From Thalassobacillus cyri (GTDB lineage Bacteria > Bacillota > Bacilli > Bacillales > Halobacillaceae): 64,000 nucleotides of DNA. The position numbers and the translations under genes were made by a program. The stretch's first letter is position 1, and every line of letters begins with the position of its first letter. Of this stretch, positions 50,514 to 58,902 are shown in pieces. Where the stretch lies: assembly GCF_900107755.1 (NCBI RefSeq), contig NZ_FNQR01000001.1, forward strand, positions 124,001 to 188,000. Direction: 5' to 3'. The notes under the pieces were generated by a model, which saw only the letters and a program-made list of their open reading frames with translations, ran no database searches and had not been told where the DNA came from.

Positions 50514-51452
50514 ATGGAAATGGGAAATAAAGTGACACTGCTGCTTGTAATTGTCTTTGTGGGCCTTCCCCTGTTTGGAAAACCGGTAATGGCGGATACA
50601 TATCAAGTGGAAGAAGGCGATACGCTTAAGAAAATCTCCGATAAATATGGGGTGGCACAAGAAAGGATCGTTAATTATAATCAATTGCTTTCTACAACGC
50701 TCCAAACTGGTCAATGGTTGGAAATTCCAAATGAGAAATTTAAAGAAGGAGCTGACCTCACTACTATTAACCTTGGTTTTTCTGAAGAAGATAGATTATT
50801 AGGTCCAGTTCCGGTTATAAACCCAGAACAAATAACCGGTCCCGTAACCAAAGAAATGGTTTATATGGGGGAGGACGATAAGAAACAGATTGCGCTTACC
50901 TTTGATGATGGGCCGGAAGATACCTATACGCCTCAAATCTTAAAAGTTTTGAGAGAAAAAGGGGTAAAGGCTACTTTCTTTGTCATGGGTCAGCGGGTAA
51001 GGGAGAATCCTGCTCAGCTTCAAAAGATTCAAAGAGAAGGTCATGCGATAGGCAACCATACATGGGATCACCCGCATTTATCAGAGCTTACTAAAGAAGA
51101 AATGCAAGAGAATATTCAAAATACCAACGCGGTTATCGAAGAAGTTACTGGGGTGAAAACAGATCTATTCCGACCGCCATTTGGAGAAATAAAAGAATGG
51201 CAGTTGGAACTATTGAATAAAGAGGGATACGAATCGATTATGTGGACTGCTGATTCCAAAGACTGGATGGGTATATCGGCAGAAGAAATTGTGGAAAGAG
51301 TCAAGAAGGATGCCAGTCCAGGGGTCATTGTACTGCAACATAATTACCATGTAAAGGGTAATTTTGAGACCGTTGAAGCGCTGCCGCAAATTATTGATGA
51401 ATTACGTGCAGAAGGTTATGAGTTTGTAACCGTGCCAGAATTATTAGATTAA
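50514..51452 (+). CDS. secreted LysM-polysaccharide deacetylase
   Basis: The 312-residue protein has an N-terminal signal peptide (to about residue 27, MADTY), one LysM domain (YQVEEGDTLKKISDKYGV ... WLEIP, residues 29-75) and a NodB deacetylase domain. The NodB motifs are TFDDGPED, NHTWDHPHLS (metal H-x3-H) and RPPFGE. It would bind peptidoglycan and remove acetyl groups from GlcNAc or MurNAc at the wall. ATG 50514 or 50520 are possible starts. Confidence 0.88.
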   Translation: MEMGNKVTLLLVIVFVGLPLFGKPVMADTYQVEEGDTLKKISDKYGVAQERIVNYNQLLSTTLQTGQWLEIPNEKFKEGADLTTINLGFSEEDRLLGPVPVINPEQITGPVTKEMVYMGEDDKKQIALTFDDGPEDTYTPQILKVLREKGVKATFFVMGQRVRENPAQLQKIQREGHAIGNHTWDHPHLSELTKEEMQENIQNTNAVIEEVTGVKTDLFRPPFGEIKEWQLELLNKEGYESIMWTADSKDWMGISAEEIVERVKKDASPGVIVLQHNYHVKGNFETVEALPQIIDELRAEGYEFVTVPELLD

Positions 51453-51513
51453 TAAGTGCTGGCCAGCCAGTAAATAGAAATTAATTTCATACCAAGGAAA
51501 GTAGAAAGAAATG

Positions 51514-51545
51514 GCGTAATCCACGAGTTATGGATTACGCCAATT
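51514..51545. terminator. hairpin, copy of the M14-gene terminator
   Basis: GGCGTAATCCA / TGGATTACGCC. It closely resembles the hairpin at 56191 beyond the M14 gene. Confidence 0.65.
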
Positions 51546-51612
51546 TTAAATGATTAGTAAGGATTTCTTCCTGTACAGGTAAGGCATCTACGAAAGAAAA
51601 CAATCTTCATTA
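51546..51612 (-). pseudogene. remnant of an M14 carboxypeptidase 3' end
   Basis: The minus strand reads LFSFVDALPVQEEI before running on, aligned to VSFWDDLPVQEERPY at the end of the M14 gene at 56.2 kb; the hairpin next to it is also shared. It appears to be the end of a second, deleted copy. Confidence 0.55.
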
Positions 51613-51939
51613 AGGAAAACTATCATCACAACCCGTCACAACCCTAAAGAGTGTTCCCTTCATTTAGTGGATAAGTGTGTTTCTCCAATCACTTCGCGAG
51701 AGAAGCTGACCTCGGAGCAGTGGGCTGATTAATAGTAGAGACAGCATCCACCCATGATGATCCACCCATGATGCCCATGACATCCACCGTGAAAGTCCCC
51801 ATTTGCTTACAGATATCTCCCTAAACTGCATTTCCTTTATATGGATAAAAATTCGCGCGGAAGCCTTGATACATAACCTTTTAAACTACCGTTCAATTTT
51901 GCAAAGTCACCACTTACAAACTCTGCACACTGAAATCCC
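51613..51939. other. intergenic region before the PTS genes
   Basis: No gene was seen. A 14-bp direct repeat, ATCCACCCATGATG, occurs twice in tandem around 51746-51773. Confidence 0.45.
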
Positions 51940-51968
51940 TTACAAAAGCATGAAATAGCCGTTATACT
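51940..51968 (+). promoter_or_regulatory. candidate sigma-A promoter of the PTS operon
   Basis: TTACAA, 17 bp, TATACT, 84 bp before the regulator start. Confidence 0.5.
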
Positions 51969-52052
51969 AAGGTCATAAGATGATCATCTAAATCACAACC
52001 GTATAATTCTGCAAAAATTACCGGGTAACAAACTAGAGTGAGGGGGATCCCC

Positions 52053-54164
52053 ATGGTATTGGATAAAAGACGTGCACACTTATTATCCATCATTCAACAA
52101 TCTACTGATCCCATCCCGACGAAAGATCTGGTTGCAAAAATGAATGTGTCCCAACGCACGGTTTATTATGATCTCGATCAGATCAACAGTTGGTTAGAGG
52201 ATCAGGAATTAGAACCTATTGATAGCAAGCATGGTGAAGGGCTTTTTCTGCCTGAGCCATCAAAATCGAAATTGACCCTTCAAAAGGATGTGGGGTTTGA
52301 GGATTGGCAGTACCAATTATCGAAAGAAGAACGAGAAGTGCTCATTAAAGCGAAAATATTATTAGAAGAACAGGATGCCTCGATGCAGAGCTTCATGGAT
52401 TTGACAAGCATGAGCCGAGGCACTGTCGCTAAAGTTCTCAAAGTCGTTAAAGACGAGTTCAGACAAGCTGGGCTGAAGTTGTACTATCAGAAAGGTTCCG
52501 GATACCGATTAAGTGGTCGGGAGGAAGCAAAAAGAAAGATGCTTTCCGATATCCTGGCGGTCATCTTTTCTCATCCGGAATGGCAGCATGTCCGGAATGA
52601 GATTCACCAAATGATCGAGCCGGGGACCGAGGAATCGTCCCAGGAGACAGATCAACGGCTCACCGTGAGAAATCTTCTTTATGAAGCGGAACAAACATTA
52701 GGGTTGACGTTGACCGATGAGATGGTAGAGATTCTTTCTTTGCAAATTTTAATGATCATGAAGCGCATCCAATTACAGAAGTATATCGTTGTGCAAGAAG
52801 AAGAAAAACAGGTGCTTCAACAAACGGAAGCTTATCAGGCATCCCTGCTCATTACAAATAAACTCAAGGATTTATGGGAGGTTTCCTTCCCCGATGATGA
52901 GATTTGCTTCATTACTATGAATCTATTAGGTTCTAAGGTTCAGCATGATGACTTCAGCCGTTATACGGAACGTGAACTATCCGGACTGCGGAATGTGGTT
53001 CGAGAGATGATAGCGGACTTCCAATTGTATTCCTGTGTCGTGTTTGATGATAAGGGAGGGCTTGAGGAAAACCTGATTTCCCATATTAAGCCTACGTATT
53101 ACCGTTTGAAGTACGGCGTGAAAATCGCCAATGATTTAGCTGCAAGTATTCAGGAAAACTATCCGGATATCTTCCACTTAACGAAACGTGTGATGAAGCA
53201 TTTAGAGCTTTATGTTGGAGAGACAATCCCAGATGAAGAGACGGCTTATATAACACTCCACTTTGGTGGGTGGCTGACAAAAGAGAAAAAACAGGTAGAA
53301 ACAAAGTTCCGAGCAATCATTGTTTGTGAAAACGGGATTGGTACATCCAACATGCTACGCACCCAATTGGAAAATCTGATTGTCGGTTTGAATGTGATCA
53401 CCACCATGTCCACCAGGGAATACCAATCGATCGAACCTGACGCAGACGTTATTTTTTCTACCAATTATATTAAGGCAAAAGACATTCCCGTTATCCATGT
53501 TCCAGCGATCTTGACCAATCTTGAAAAGGAACAGATTATGCGACGGATGAATGATCTTTTTCATTCGAAACAGCAAGAGAAGGATTCGACGGACCTGCTG
53601 ATGGATGTAATCGAAAGATATGCAACGATTCATCAAAAAGACGACCTGAAAAGAGAACTGGTTCATCTTTTAGAACAAAATACCCCGCTGACAAAGGAGC
53701 TGCGAAAGCCTATGCTCAACGAATTATTAACGGAACAAACGATACAATTCAAAGATCATGTATCCAGCTGGGAGACGGCCATCGAAACGGCTGCTCAACC
53801 CTTGATCGACCAGCAATCGATTCGACCTGAGTATATTCAGGCGATGATTGATAATGTGAATGAATTGGGGCCTTATATCGTCATTGCCCCTAGAATCGCG
53901 ATACCCCATGCGCGTCCCGAAGCCGGGGTTGAAAAACTGGGGATGAGTTTCCTGCGATTAAAAGATCCTGTTTATTTTTCAGACAAAGAAAAACACCGGG
54001 CCCAGCTAGTCATCGTCCTGGCGGCGATTGATAATCAAACCCACTTAAAAGCGTTGGCTCAGCTCACGGAAATGTTATCCAATGATGAAAATGTCGAGCA
54101 GTTAATTGCAGCCAATGACCCGAAGCATGTGATTGAAATCGTAAACAATACCGTTGAAGTTTAA
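52053..54164 (+). CDS. BglG/MtlR-type PRD regulator with EIIB and EIIA domains
   Basis: ATG 52053 follows GAGGGGG; 703 residues. Domain order: HTH (LLSIIQQSTDPIPTKDLVAKMNVS region, residues 5-45), a second HTH near 95-150, PRD1 and PRD2 (about 180-405, with KYGVKIANDL and TAYITLHFGGW), an EIIB-like domain with Cys in IIVCENGIGTSN (about 413), and a C-terminal EIIA of the Mtl/ascorbate class with active His in IAIPHARPE (about 618). It activates the PTS genes downstream according to phosphorylation. No separate EIIA gene exists here, so the fused domain may also supply phosphate to the EIIB. Confidence 0.88.
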   Translation: MVLDKRRAHLLSIIQQSTDPIPTKDLVAKMNVSQRTVYYDLDQINSWLEDQELEPIDSKHGEGLFLPEPSKSKLTLQKDVGFEDWQYQLSKEEREVLIKAKILLEEQDASMQSFMDLTSMSRGTVAKVLKVVKDEFRQAGLKLYYQKGSGYRLSGREEAKRKMLSDILAVIFSHPEWQHVRNEIHQMIEPGTEESSQETDQRLTVRNLLYEAEQTLGLTLTDEMVEILSLQILMIMKRIQLQKYIVVQEEEKQVLQQTEAYQASLLITNKLKDLWEVSFPDDEICFITMNLLGSKVQHDDFSRYTERELSGLRNVVREMIADFQLYSCVVFDDKGGLEENLISHIKPTYYRLKYGVKIANDLAASIQENYPDIFHLTKRVMKHLELYVGETIPDEETAYITLHFGGWLTKEKKQVETKFRAIIVCENGIGTSNMLRTQLENLIVGLNVITTMSTREYQSIEPDADVIFSTNYIKAKDIPVIHVPAILTNLEKEQIMRRMNDLFHSKQQEKDSTDLLMDVIERYATIHQKDDLKRELVHLLEQNTPLTKELRKPMLNELLTEQTIQFKDHVSSWETAIETAAQPLIDQQSIRPEYIQAMIDNVNELGPYIVIAPRIAIPHARPEAGVEKLGMSFLRLKDPVYFSDKEKHRAQLVIVLAAIDNQTHLKALAQLTEMLSNDENVEQLIAANDPKHVIEIVNNTVEV

Positions 54165-54186
54165 TAAATTCGAGGAGGAATTTGAA

Positions 54187-54453
54187 ATGAAAAAAGTATT
54201 AGTAGTATGTGGTAATGGTTTAGGAAGCAGCATGATTGTCGAAATGAACGTGAAAGCCGCATTGAAGGAAATGGGGAAAGAAGCGGAAGTGTCCCACACA
54301 GACTTGACGACAGCAAAGTCAGAACAAGCGGACCTCTTCTTAGGTTCCGAGGATATTGTAGGCAGCCTGGAAGACGGAAATAAAAATGTGGTGAAACTGA
54401 AAAACCTGATGGATAAAAATGAGCTCCGTGAAGCATTAGAAAACAATTTGTAA
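54187..54453 (+). CDS. PTS ascorbate-type EIIB
   Basis: ATG 54187 after GAGGAGG; 88 residues, the full size of a free SgaB/UlaB-like EIIB. The phosphorylation site is Cys9 in VVCGNGLGSSM. It passes phosphate to the sugar via the EIIC encoded next (41 bp downstream). Confidence 0.9.
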   Translation: MKKVLVVCGNGLGSSMIVEMNVKAALKEMGKEAEVSHTDLTTAKSEQADLFLGSEDIVGSLEDGNKNVVKLKNLMDKNELREALENNL

Positions 54454-54494
54454 GAGACGACGGGAATTAAATCTAAAACAAAGGAGCGTTACAC

Positions 54495-55862
54495 ATGATT
54501 GATTTAATAATGAAGGACATCTTAGGAACCCCTGCCATACTTGTCGGCTTATTCGCGCTGATCGGACTCCTTGTGCAACGCAAAGACTCAGGGGAAGTTG
54601 TTTCCGGAACACTTAAAACAGTGATGGGTTTTGTGATTCTTGGGGCCGGGGCGAATGTACTCGTCCAGTCCCTGGGTCAGTTCAGCAGCATGTTCAATGA
54701 AGCCTTTTCCGTAGACGGAGTCATTCCAAACAATGAAGCTATCGTTGCCCTTGCACAGGAAAGCTTCGGTACAGAGACGGCAATGATTATGCTGTTCGGT
54801 ATGGTCGTCAATATTCTCCTCGCCCGCTTCAGTCCTTTTAAGTATATCTTTCTGACTGGTCACCATACGATGTTCATGGCCTGTTTAATCGCTGTCATTT
54901 TAATCACAGGCGGATTTTCCGGGCCGTCCATGATCATCCTGGGATCGATTATTCTTGGTTCTCTGATGGTGTTATCCCCAGCTATGCTGCAGCCGTTCAC
55001 CCGTAAAGTAACGGGTTCTGACGACTTTGCCATCGGACATTTTGGATCATTCGGCTATCTGGTTGCCGCTTTAGTAGGGAAAGCTGTCGGTAAAGGTTCT
55101 AAATCAACCGAAGAAATTAAAGTGCCGAAATCCCTCAGCTTTCTAAGAGACACGTCAGTTTCCGTGTCCTTGACGATGGCCATCCTCTTCTTTGTCGTCG
55201 CAGGCGCTGCCGGACCTGCCTTCGTTGAAGGGGAACTAAGTGGCGGACAGAACTTTCTCGTCTTCGCCTTTATGCAAGGCCTTACCTTCGCTGCCGGTGT
55301 TTACATCATTTTAGCTGGTGTGCGTATGCTGCTTGGTGAAATTGTACCCGCATTCAAAGGAATTGCTGACAAGGTTGTTCCAAATGCCAAACCTGCACTG
55401 GACTGCCCGGCGATTTTCCCATTCGCAGGAAACGCGGTTATCATCGGCTTCTTCTTCAGCTTTATTGCCGGCCTGGTCAGCATGCTATTCCTGCCTTTGC
55501 TGGGATTAAAAGTCATTGTTCCTGGACTGGTACCGCATTTCTTCACAGGTGCCGCTGCCGGAGTCTTCGGTAACGCCACCGGCGGAAGAAAGGGAGCAAT
55601 CATCGGTTCAATGGCCAATGGGGCAATCATCAGCTTCTTGCCAGCGCTGTTGCTGCCTGTACTTGGCTCTCTCGGATTCCAGGGAACAACCTTCGGAGAT
55701 GCTGACTTCGGAGTCGTAGGTATTGTTCTTGGTAATCTGATCCGCATCGTTGAAGCGAATAGCGTTGTTTTCGCAGCTATTTTAATCATCTTAGCAATCC
55801 TTTTCTTCCTTGGTTCCAGGTCAAAAAGAAATGAGGAAGAGGACAGTACAGATGTAGCTTAA
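54495..55862 (+). CDS. PTS ascorbate-type EIIC (UlaA/SgaT)
   Basis: The 455-residue protein has about 11 membrane segments and UlaA landmarks: RKDSGEVVSGTLKTVMGF, TGHHTMFMACL, GSDDFAIGHFGSFGY, PALDCPAIFPFAGNAV and GNATGGRKGA. It imports and phosphorylates L-ascorbate or a related acid. No ulaD/E/F or lactonase genes are near, so the substrate cannot be confirmed. A terminator follows. Confidence 0.9.
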   Translation: MIDLIMKDILGTPAILVGLFALIGLLVQRKDSGEVVSGTLKTVMGFVILGAGANVLVQSLGQFSSMFNEAFSVDGVIPNNEAIVALAQESFGTETAMIMLFGMVVNILLARFSPFKYIFLTGHHTMFMACLIAVILITGGFSGPSMIILGSIILGSLMVLSPAMLQPFTRKVTGSDDFAIGHFGSFGYLVAALVGKAVGKGSKSTEEIKVPKSLSFLRDTSVSVSLTMAILFFVVAGAAGPAFVEGELSGGQNFLVFAFMQGLTFAAGVYIILAGVRMLLGEIVPAFKGIADKVVPNAKPALDCPAIFPFAGNAVIIGFFFSFIAGLVSMLFLPLLGLKVIVPGLVPHFFTGAAAGVFGNATGGRKGAIIGSMANGAIISFLPALLLPVLGSLGFQGTTFGDADFGVVGIVLGNLIRIVEANSVVFAAILIILAILFFLGSRSKRNEEEDSTDVA

Positions 55863-55873
55863 TATTCTTTAAG

Positions 55874-55905
55874 AAATCCCTTCCTGCTTGCAGGAAGGGA
55901 TTTTA
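55874..55905 (+). terminator. terminator of the PTS operon (left flank of array D)
   Basis: AAATCCCTTCCTG / CAGGAAGGGATTT perfect stem, then TTTA. A diverged copy lies beyond array D at 56065. Confidence 0.85.
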
Positions 55906-55919
55906 TGTTGTTACTTATA

Positions 55920-56045
55920 CTTCTTCCCTAACGCAAGAAGCTTCCTCCTTAACGGTGGGATGTTCCTCCCTAACTTCATCAACTTCTGACTTAACGAAGG
56001 AATCTTCCGCCCTAACACAAAGACCTTCTGACTTAACGCCTTTCC
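55920..56045. repeat. array D: six tandem 21-bp units
   Basis: Units start at 55920, 55941, 55962, 55983, 56004 and 56025 without any slip. The consensus is CTTCYNMCYTAACNNNNNNAN. It has the same unit length, copy number and total length (126 bp) as array A. The minus-strand reading runs VKSEGLC, VRAEDSF, VKSEVDE, VREEHPT, VKEEASC, VREE with no stop. Confidence 0.88.
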
Positions 56046-56064
56046 CAGGCAGAATAATCAGCAC

Positions 56065-56095
56065 TCCCTTCCTGTAAGCAGGGAGGAATTTTTAT
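56065..56095. repeat. diverged hairpin copy on the right of array D
   Basis: CCCTTCCTG / CAGGGAGG and then TTTTTATGCTGTTACTCATACT, similar to the flank at 55878-55922 (TTTTATGTTGTTACTTATACT), so the flanking sequence was duplicated along with the hairpin. Confidence 0.65.
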
Positions 56096-56190
56096 GCTGT
56101 TACTCATACTGCCTCGGAGGCAGCGCTTTTAATATTAATGAATCAATAATCTAATGTATACCCACAAGTACAATAGAGACTGTCTTATAG

Positions 56191-56225
56191 AAAAAACGCA
56201 ATCCACGAGGATGGATTACGTTTTT
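56191..56225 (-). terminator. terminator of the M14 carboxypeptidase gene
   Basis: CGCAATCCA / TGGATTACG flanked by T runs on both strands. Confidence 0.75.
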
Positions 56226-56232
56226 AAGATGA

Positions 56233-57283
56233 TTAGTAAGGGCGTTCTTCCTGAACAGGTAAGTCATCCCAGAAAGAAACATCCTTCTCCTGAATGCTGC
56301 CATCAGCGATCGCTCTGGATGCGGAATACATAGCAATTACTGCTTGTTTGGTGAGGTACCTATTGCTCTTTTGTCCTAATACTTCAAAGTCGTTGGCGTT
56401 ATCCTGTGTGCCGCGTATTTCGAATAGCAGGGTAGAAATGTTGTAATCGTGCGCCAGTCCATATACGCTGATTCCGTTGTTGAAAGTGGAACCTTTCCCA
56501 GCATAGTTAGCCAGGTGTCCCCAGCCTTTCGGTTCAATGGCTTCGTAAACTACAGCGCCAAGCTGTTTGGAACCTTCCAACACTTCAGGTGCTGTGTGGT
56601 CAGGATGAGGAGGGAAGATAGCACCAGATACATATTTATCATCTTTTATCCATTGTGCTCCTTGATGATGGAGGTCCATCATATAATCGATTTCATATCG
56701 CTGCAGCACATTTTCATGAAGAGCCTGTGTTTCTGGCTGTGTTTTGGCGTCATGGTCACGGTTAAAATCAACGCCATTCGCATTCAAGCGGGTCAGATGA
56801 CGATCGCCCTTCGCTGCATAATCTTCTAATTCGTAATTCACATCTCCCATTGCACCATCAGCATTATACATCGGGATAATCAGGATGTTTACATCATCTA
56901 AAATTCCTTTTGTCTTACCAGTGCCTAGCTGCTTGATGAATTCGAGAGAACCTTCTGTCGTCAACGCTTCGTCACCATGCTGCTGGGTGATATAAAGGAT
57001 GGTCGGGTTGTCCAGGTTCTGCATATATTTCACCAGATGCATATCCCGTCCTTTTACTGTCTGCCCGATGACTTCGAGCTCCATGTTTGCCTGTTTCTTC
57101 TCCTGGGTCTCAAGGAAATCCACCTTCTCGCTGTATGTATGGAGAATGGATGTATTGATTGTCTCGTGTCCTTGGTAGTCTGGTCCATTTCCTGCCGCCT
57201 GGACAGTAGGCACTTCTGCCACCATTCCTCCAGCAAGGATTGTGCCTGATAAGGCGATTGTTGCTAGTTGCTTTTTCCTACAT
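56233..57283 (-). pseudogene. M14 zinc carboxypeptidase with a frameshift at the start codon
   Basis: The main frame (56233-57225, 330 codons) has M14 features: QQHGDE, NADGAMGD, RLNANGVDFNRDHD, MDLHHQG and STLLFEIRGT with the catalytic Glu. Upstream in the same frame a perfect signal peptide, RKKQLATIALSGTILAGGM, is encoded but has no start. At 57283 an ATG after AAAGGA is followed by one extra T (57280), giving ATG-TAG. Deleting it yields MRKKQLA... So a one-base insertion seems to have silenced the secreted form. Translation from ATG 57225 would give a protein without a signal. Confidence 0.7.
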
Positions 57284-57877
57284 ATTCATCCTTTATTTAC
57301 ATGTTTTAACAAAATAGATGCAATATCCCTGTTCTTTTAAATAAATTGAGAAAAAAGTATTAGAGCGAGAAATAGTTAGACTTAAAACATCACCTTGATC
57401 ATTCAAGCTGATGTTTATATTCCACAAAACATTTCGACAAAGTTTATCGAGGTGCCTTTTACAATAAGTGAAAGCTATTTTTAAATCATCATTACCACCT
57501 TTCTCTGCGTTTCTGTTTTCTTCGTCTCTGCTTCTAAAAAGAAACAGCATAAAAAGATCAATAAAAGCTGAACTGTTCACCGGTGAGGGGAAACAGTTCA
57601 GCTTTTTTAGGTTGCCAGTCTAAAAGCATTACGGTTGATTGTCATTTTTCCCACCGATTCCATTTCCCACAGCTTGATTTTTTATTTACTGGTAGCCTGA
57701 GGCATTAACACAAGAGTTTTCACTGTTTCTCGAGTGCTTGCCATATTGACATCTATTATTTTGGATGCCAATGTTTTGGCAGCGTTCATCTGGGTAAAAG
57801 TTGTTCATAACGGGTAGATAGCGGCAGTTCTGCAACAAATAAACGCCCAGTCCTACTACGGATCCGGACGTTTTATT
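57284..57877. other. intergenic region, about 590 bp
   Basis: It holds a strong hairpin (57563-57612) and a minus-strand frame of 35 codons at 57682-57789 (MNAAKTLASKIIDVNMASTR...) without a clear ribosome binding site. The longer minus-strand frame at 57293-57580 starts inside the hairpin and is not accepted. Confidence 0.45.
57563..57612. terminator. strong hairpin, orphan
   Basis: AAAGCTGAACTGTT / AACAGTTCAGCTTT is a perfect 14-bp stem with T runs in both directions. No adjacent gene end is evident. Confidence 0.65.
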
Positions 57878-58495
57878 TTAATTTTTCTCCAATTCGTTTT
57901 CTGTCACCCATTTATGATTGGTGATCTCTTCGCCACCAACGGCTGGTGAATAATCTACCATATATACGGTTGTTTTTTCAGCAGATACAATTTCAGCCGT
58001 CGCCCCTTTCATGCCTTTTATGTGTGATGCTATCACCTTTACTTCATCACCAGGGAGAAAAGGTTCGTCTCCAGCTTCTTCAATCTCTTCATGGATGATC
58101 CATTTATGGCCTTCGACACGTTCTCCGCCATCTGCCGAATTATAGGAGATAACGTAGGCGGTGGTATCATAAGCACCGGCAATTGTTGCCTTAGCACCAT
58201 CCATCCCTTCCATATGGGCAGCTTGGATGGTTGCTGTACTATCTATTTGAAATTTGGGATTTTTAGCTTCCTCTAAGCCTTCAGGAACGTCTCCCGAACC
58301 AGAATGCTCCATGCCTTCATGGCTGTCTGTTCCTTCCGCATTTTCTTCACCGGTGGAAACTTCATTTTCACCGGATTCTTCACTCTGGCCTGCTTCTTCG
58401 TTTTGCCCGCTTTCCTCATTATTCGCGCAAGCGGCTAATGTTAATAGCGATATCAAGAATAAAACTCCTACCAGCCATTTCTTATTTTTCATCAT
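57878..58495 (-). CDS. YdhK-like lipoprotein with two DUF1541 domains
   Basis: AAAGGAGG precedes ATG 58495 by 6 nt; 205 residues. A lipoprotein signal ends LTLAACAN, followed by a Glu/Ser/Gly-rich acidic linker (residues 25-75). Two DUF1541 repeats come next: HMEGMDGAKATIAGAYDTTA..VEGHKWI and HIKGMKGATAEIVSAEKTTV..ITNHKWV. It is anchored outside the membrane; the function is unknown, and relatives occur near metal-resistance genes. Confidence 0.88.
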   Translation of the reverse strand: MMKNKKWLVGVLFLISLLTLAACANNEESGQNEEAGQSEESGENEVSTGEENAEGTDSHEGMEHSGSGDVPEGLEEAKNPKFQIDSTATIQAAHMEGMDGAKATIAGAYDTTAYVISYNSADGGERVEGHKWIIHEEIEEAGDEPFLPGDEVKVIASHIKGMKGATAEIVSAEKTTVYMVDYSPAVGGEEITNHKWVTENELEKN

Positions 58496-58629
58496 CCTTA
58501 TCCTCCTTTTGCTTCAATACAGCTATTCACATATTACACGGATAATTTGCATTTTTTGCGCAGATTATCATTTTTTTACATTCATCTGCTTAAGCTTTGA
58601 CTGAGCGTGTGATATTCGGAAAAATCTGA

Positions 58630-58688
58630 AAGTGCCTGACCCCCAGTGAGGTAACGCTTTACCTGCAGTGGGGGTCAGGCACTTTTTA
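58630..58688. repeat. GTGCCTG-type hairpin, copy 7
   Basis: AAAGTGCCTGACCCCC / GGGGGTCAGGCACTTT is a perfect 16-bp arm pair with GGTAACGCTTTACC in the middle, then a T run. It is the best-preserved copy. Confidence 0.8.
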
Positions 58689-58902
58689 ATTCTTTGTAGT
58701 AGATGTCACGTAGTAGTGTTACTAACAAGTAAACTTTTGCAATTTACTAACCTAAAAACATAGCAGTGCTTTCGACTTACCTTTTCATGACATACCTACC
58801 AATTTTCAATGAAATACTTTGAATAATTTGAAAATTGTTACACAAACTCCCTACAATAAAAACTAGCAAACTAAATTTAGCAAAAAAGGGAGGAAGAGGA
58901 AG

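Noticed and set aside
39954-56045. 21-bp arrays as CRISPR arrays
   Set aside because: Units are contiguous and diverged, without unique spacers between identical repeats, and there are no cas genes.
57293-57580. Minus-strand open frame of 95 codons
   Set aside because: Its GTG start lies inside a perfect terminator hairpin, there is no ribosome binding site, and it resembles no family.
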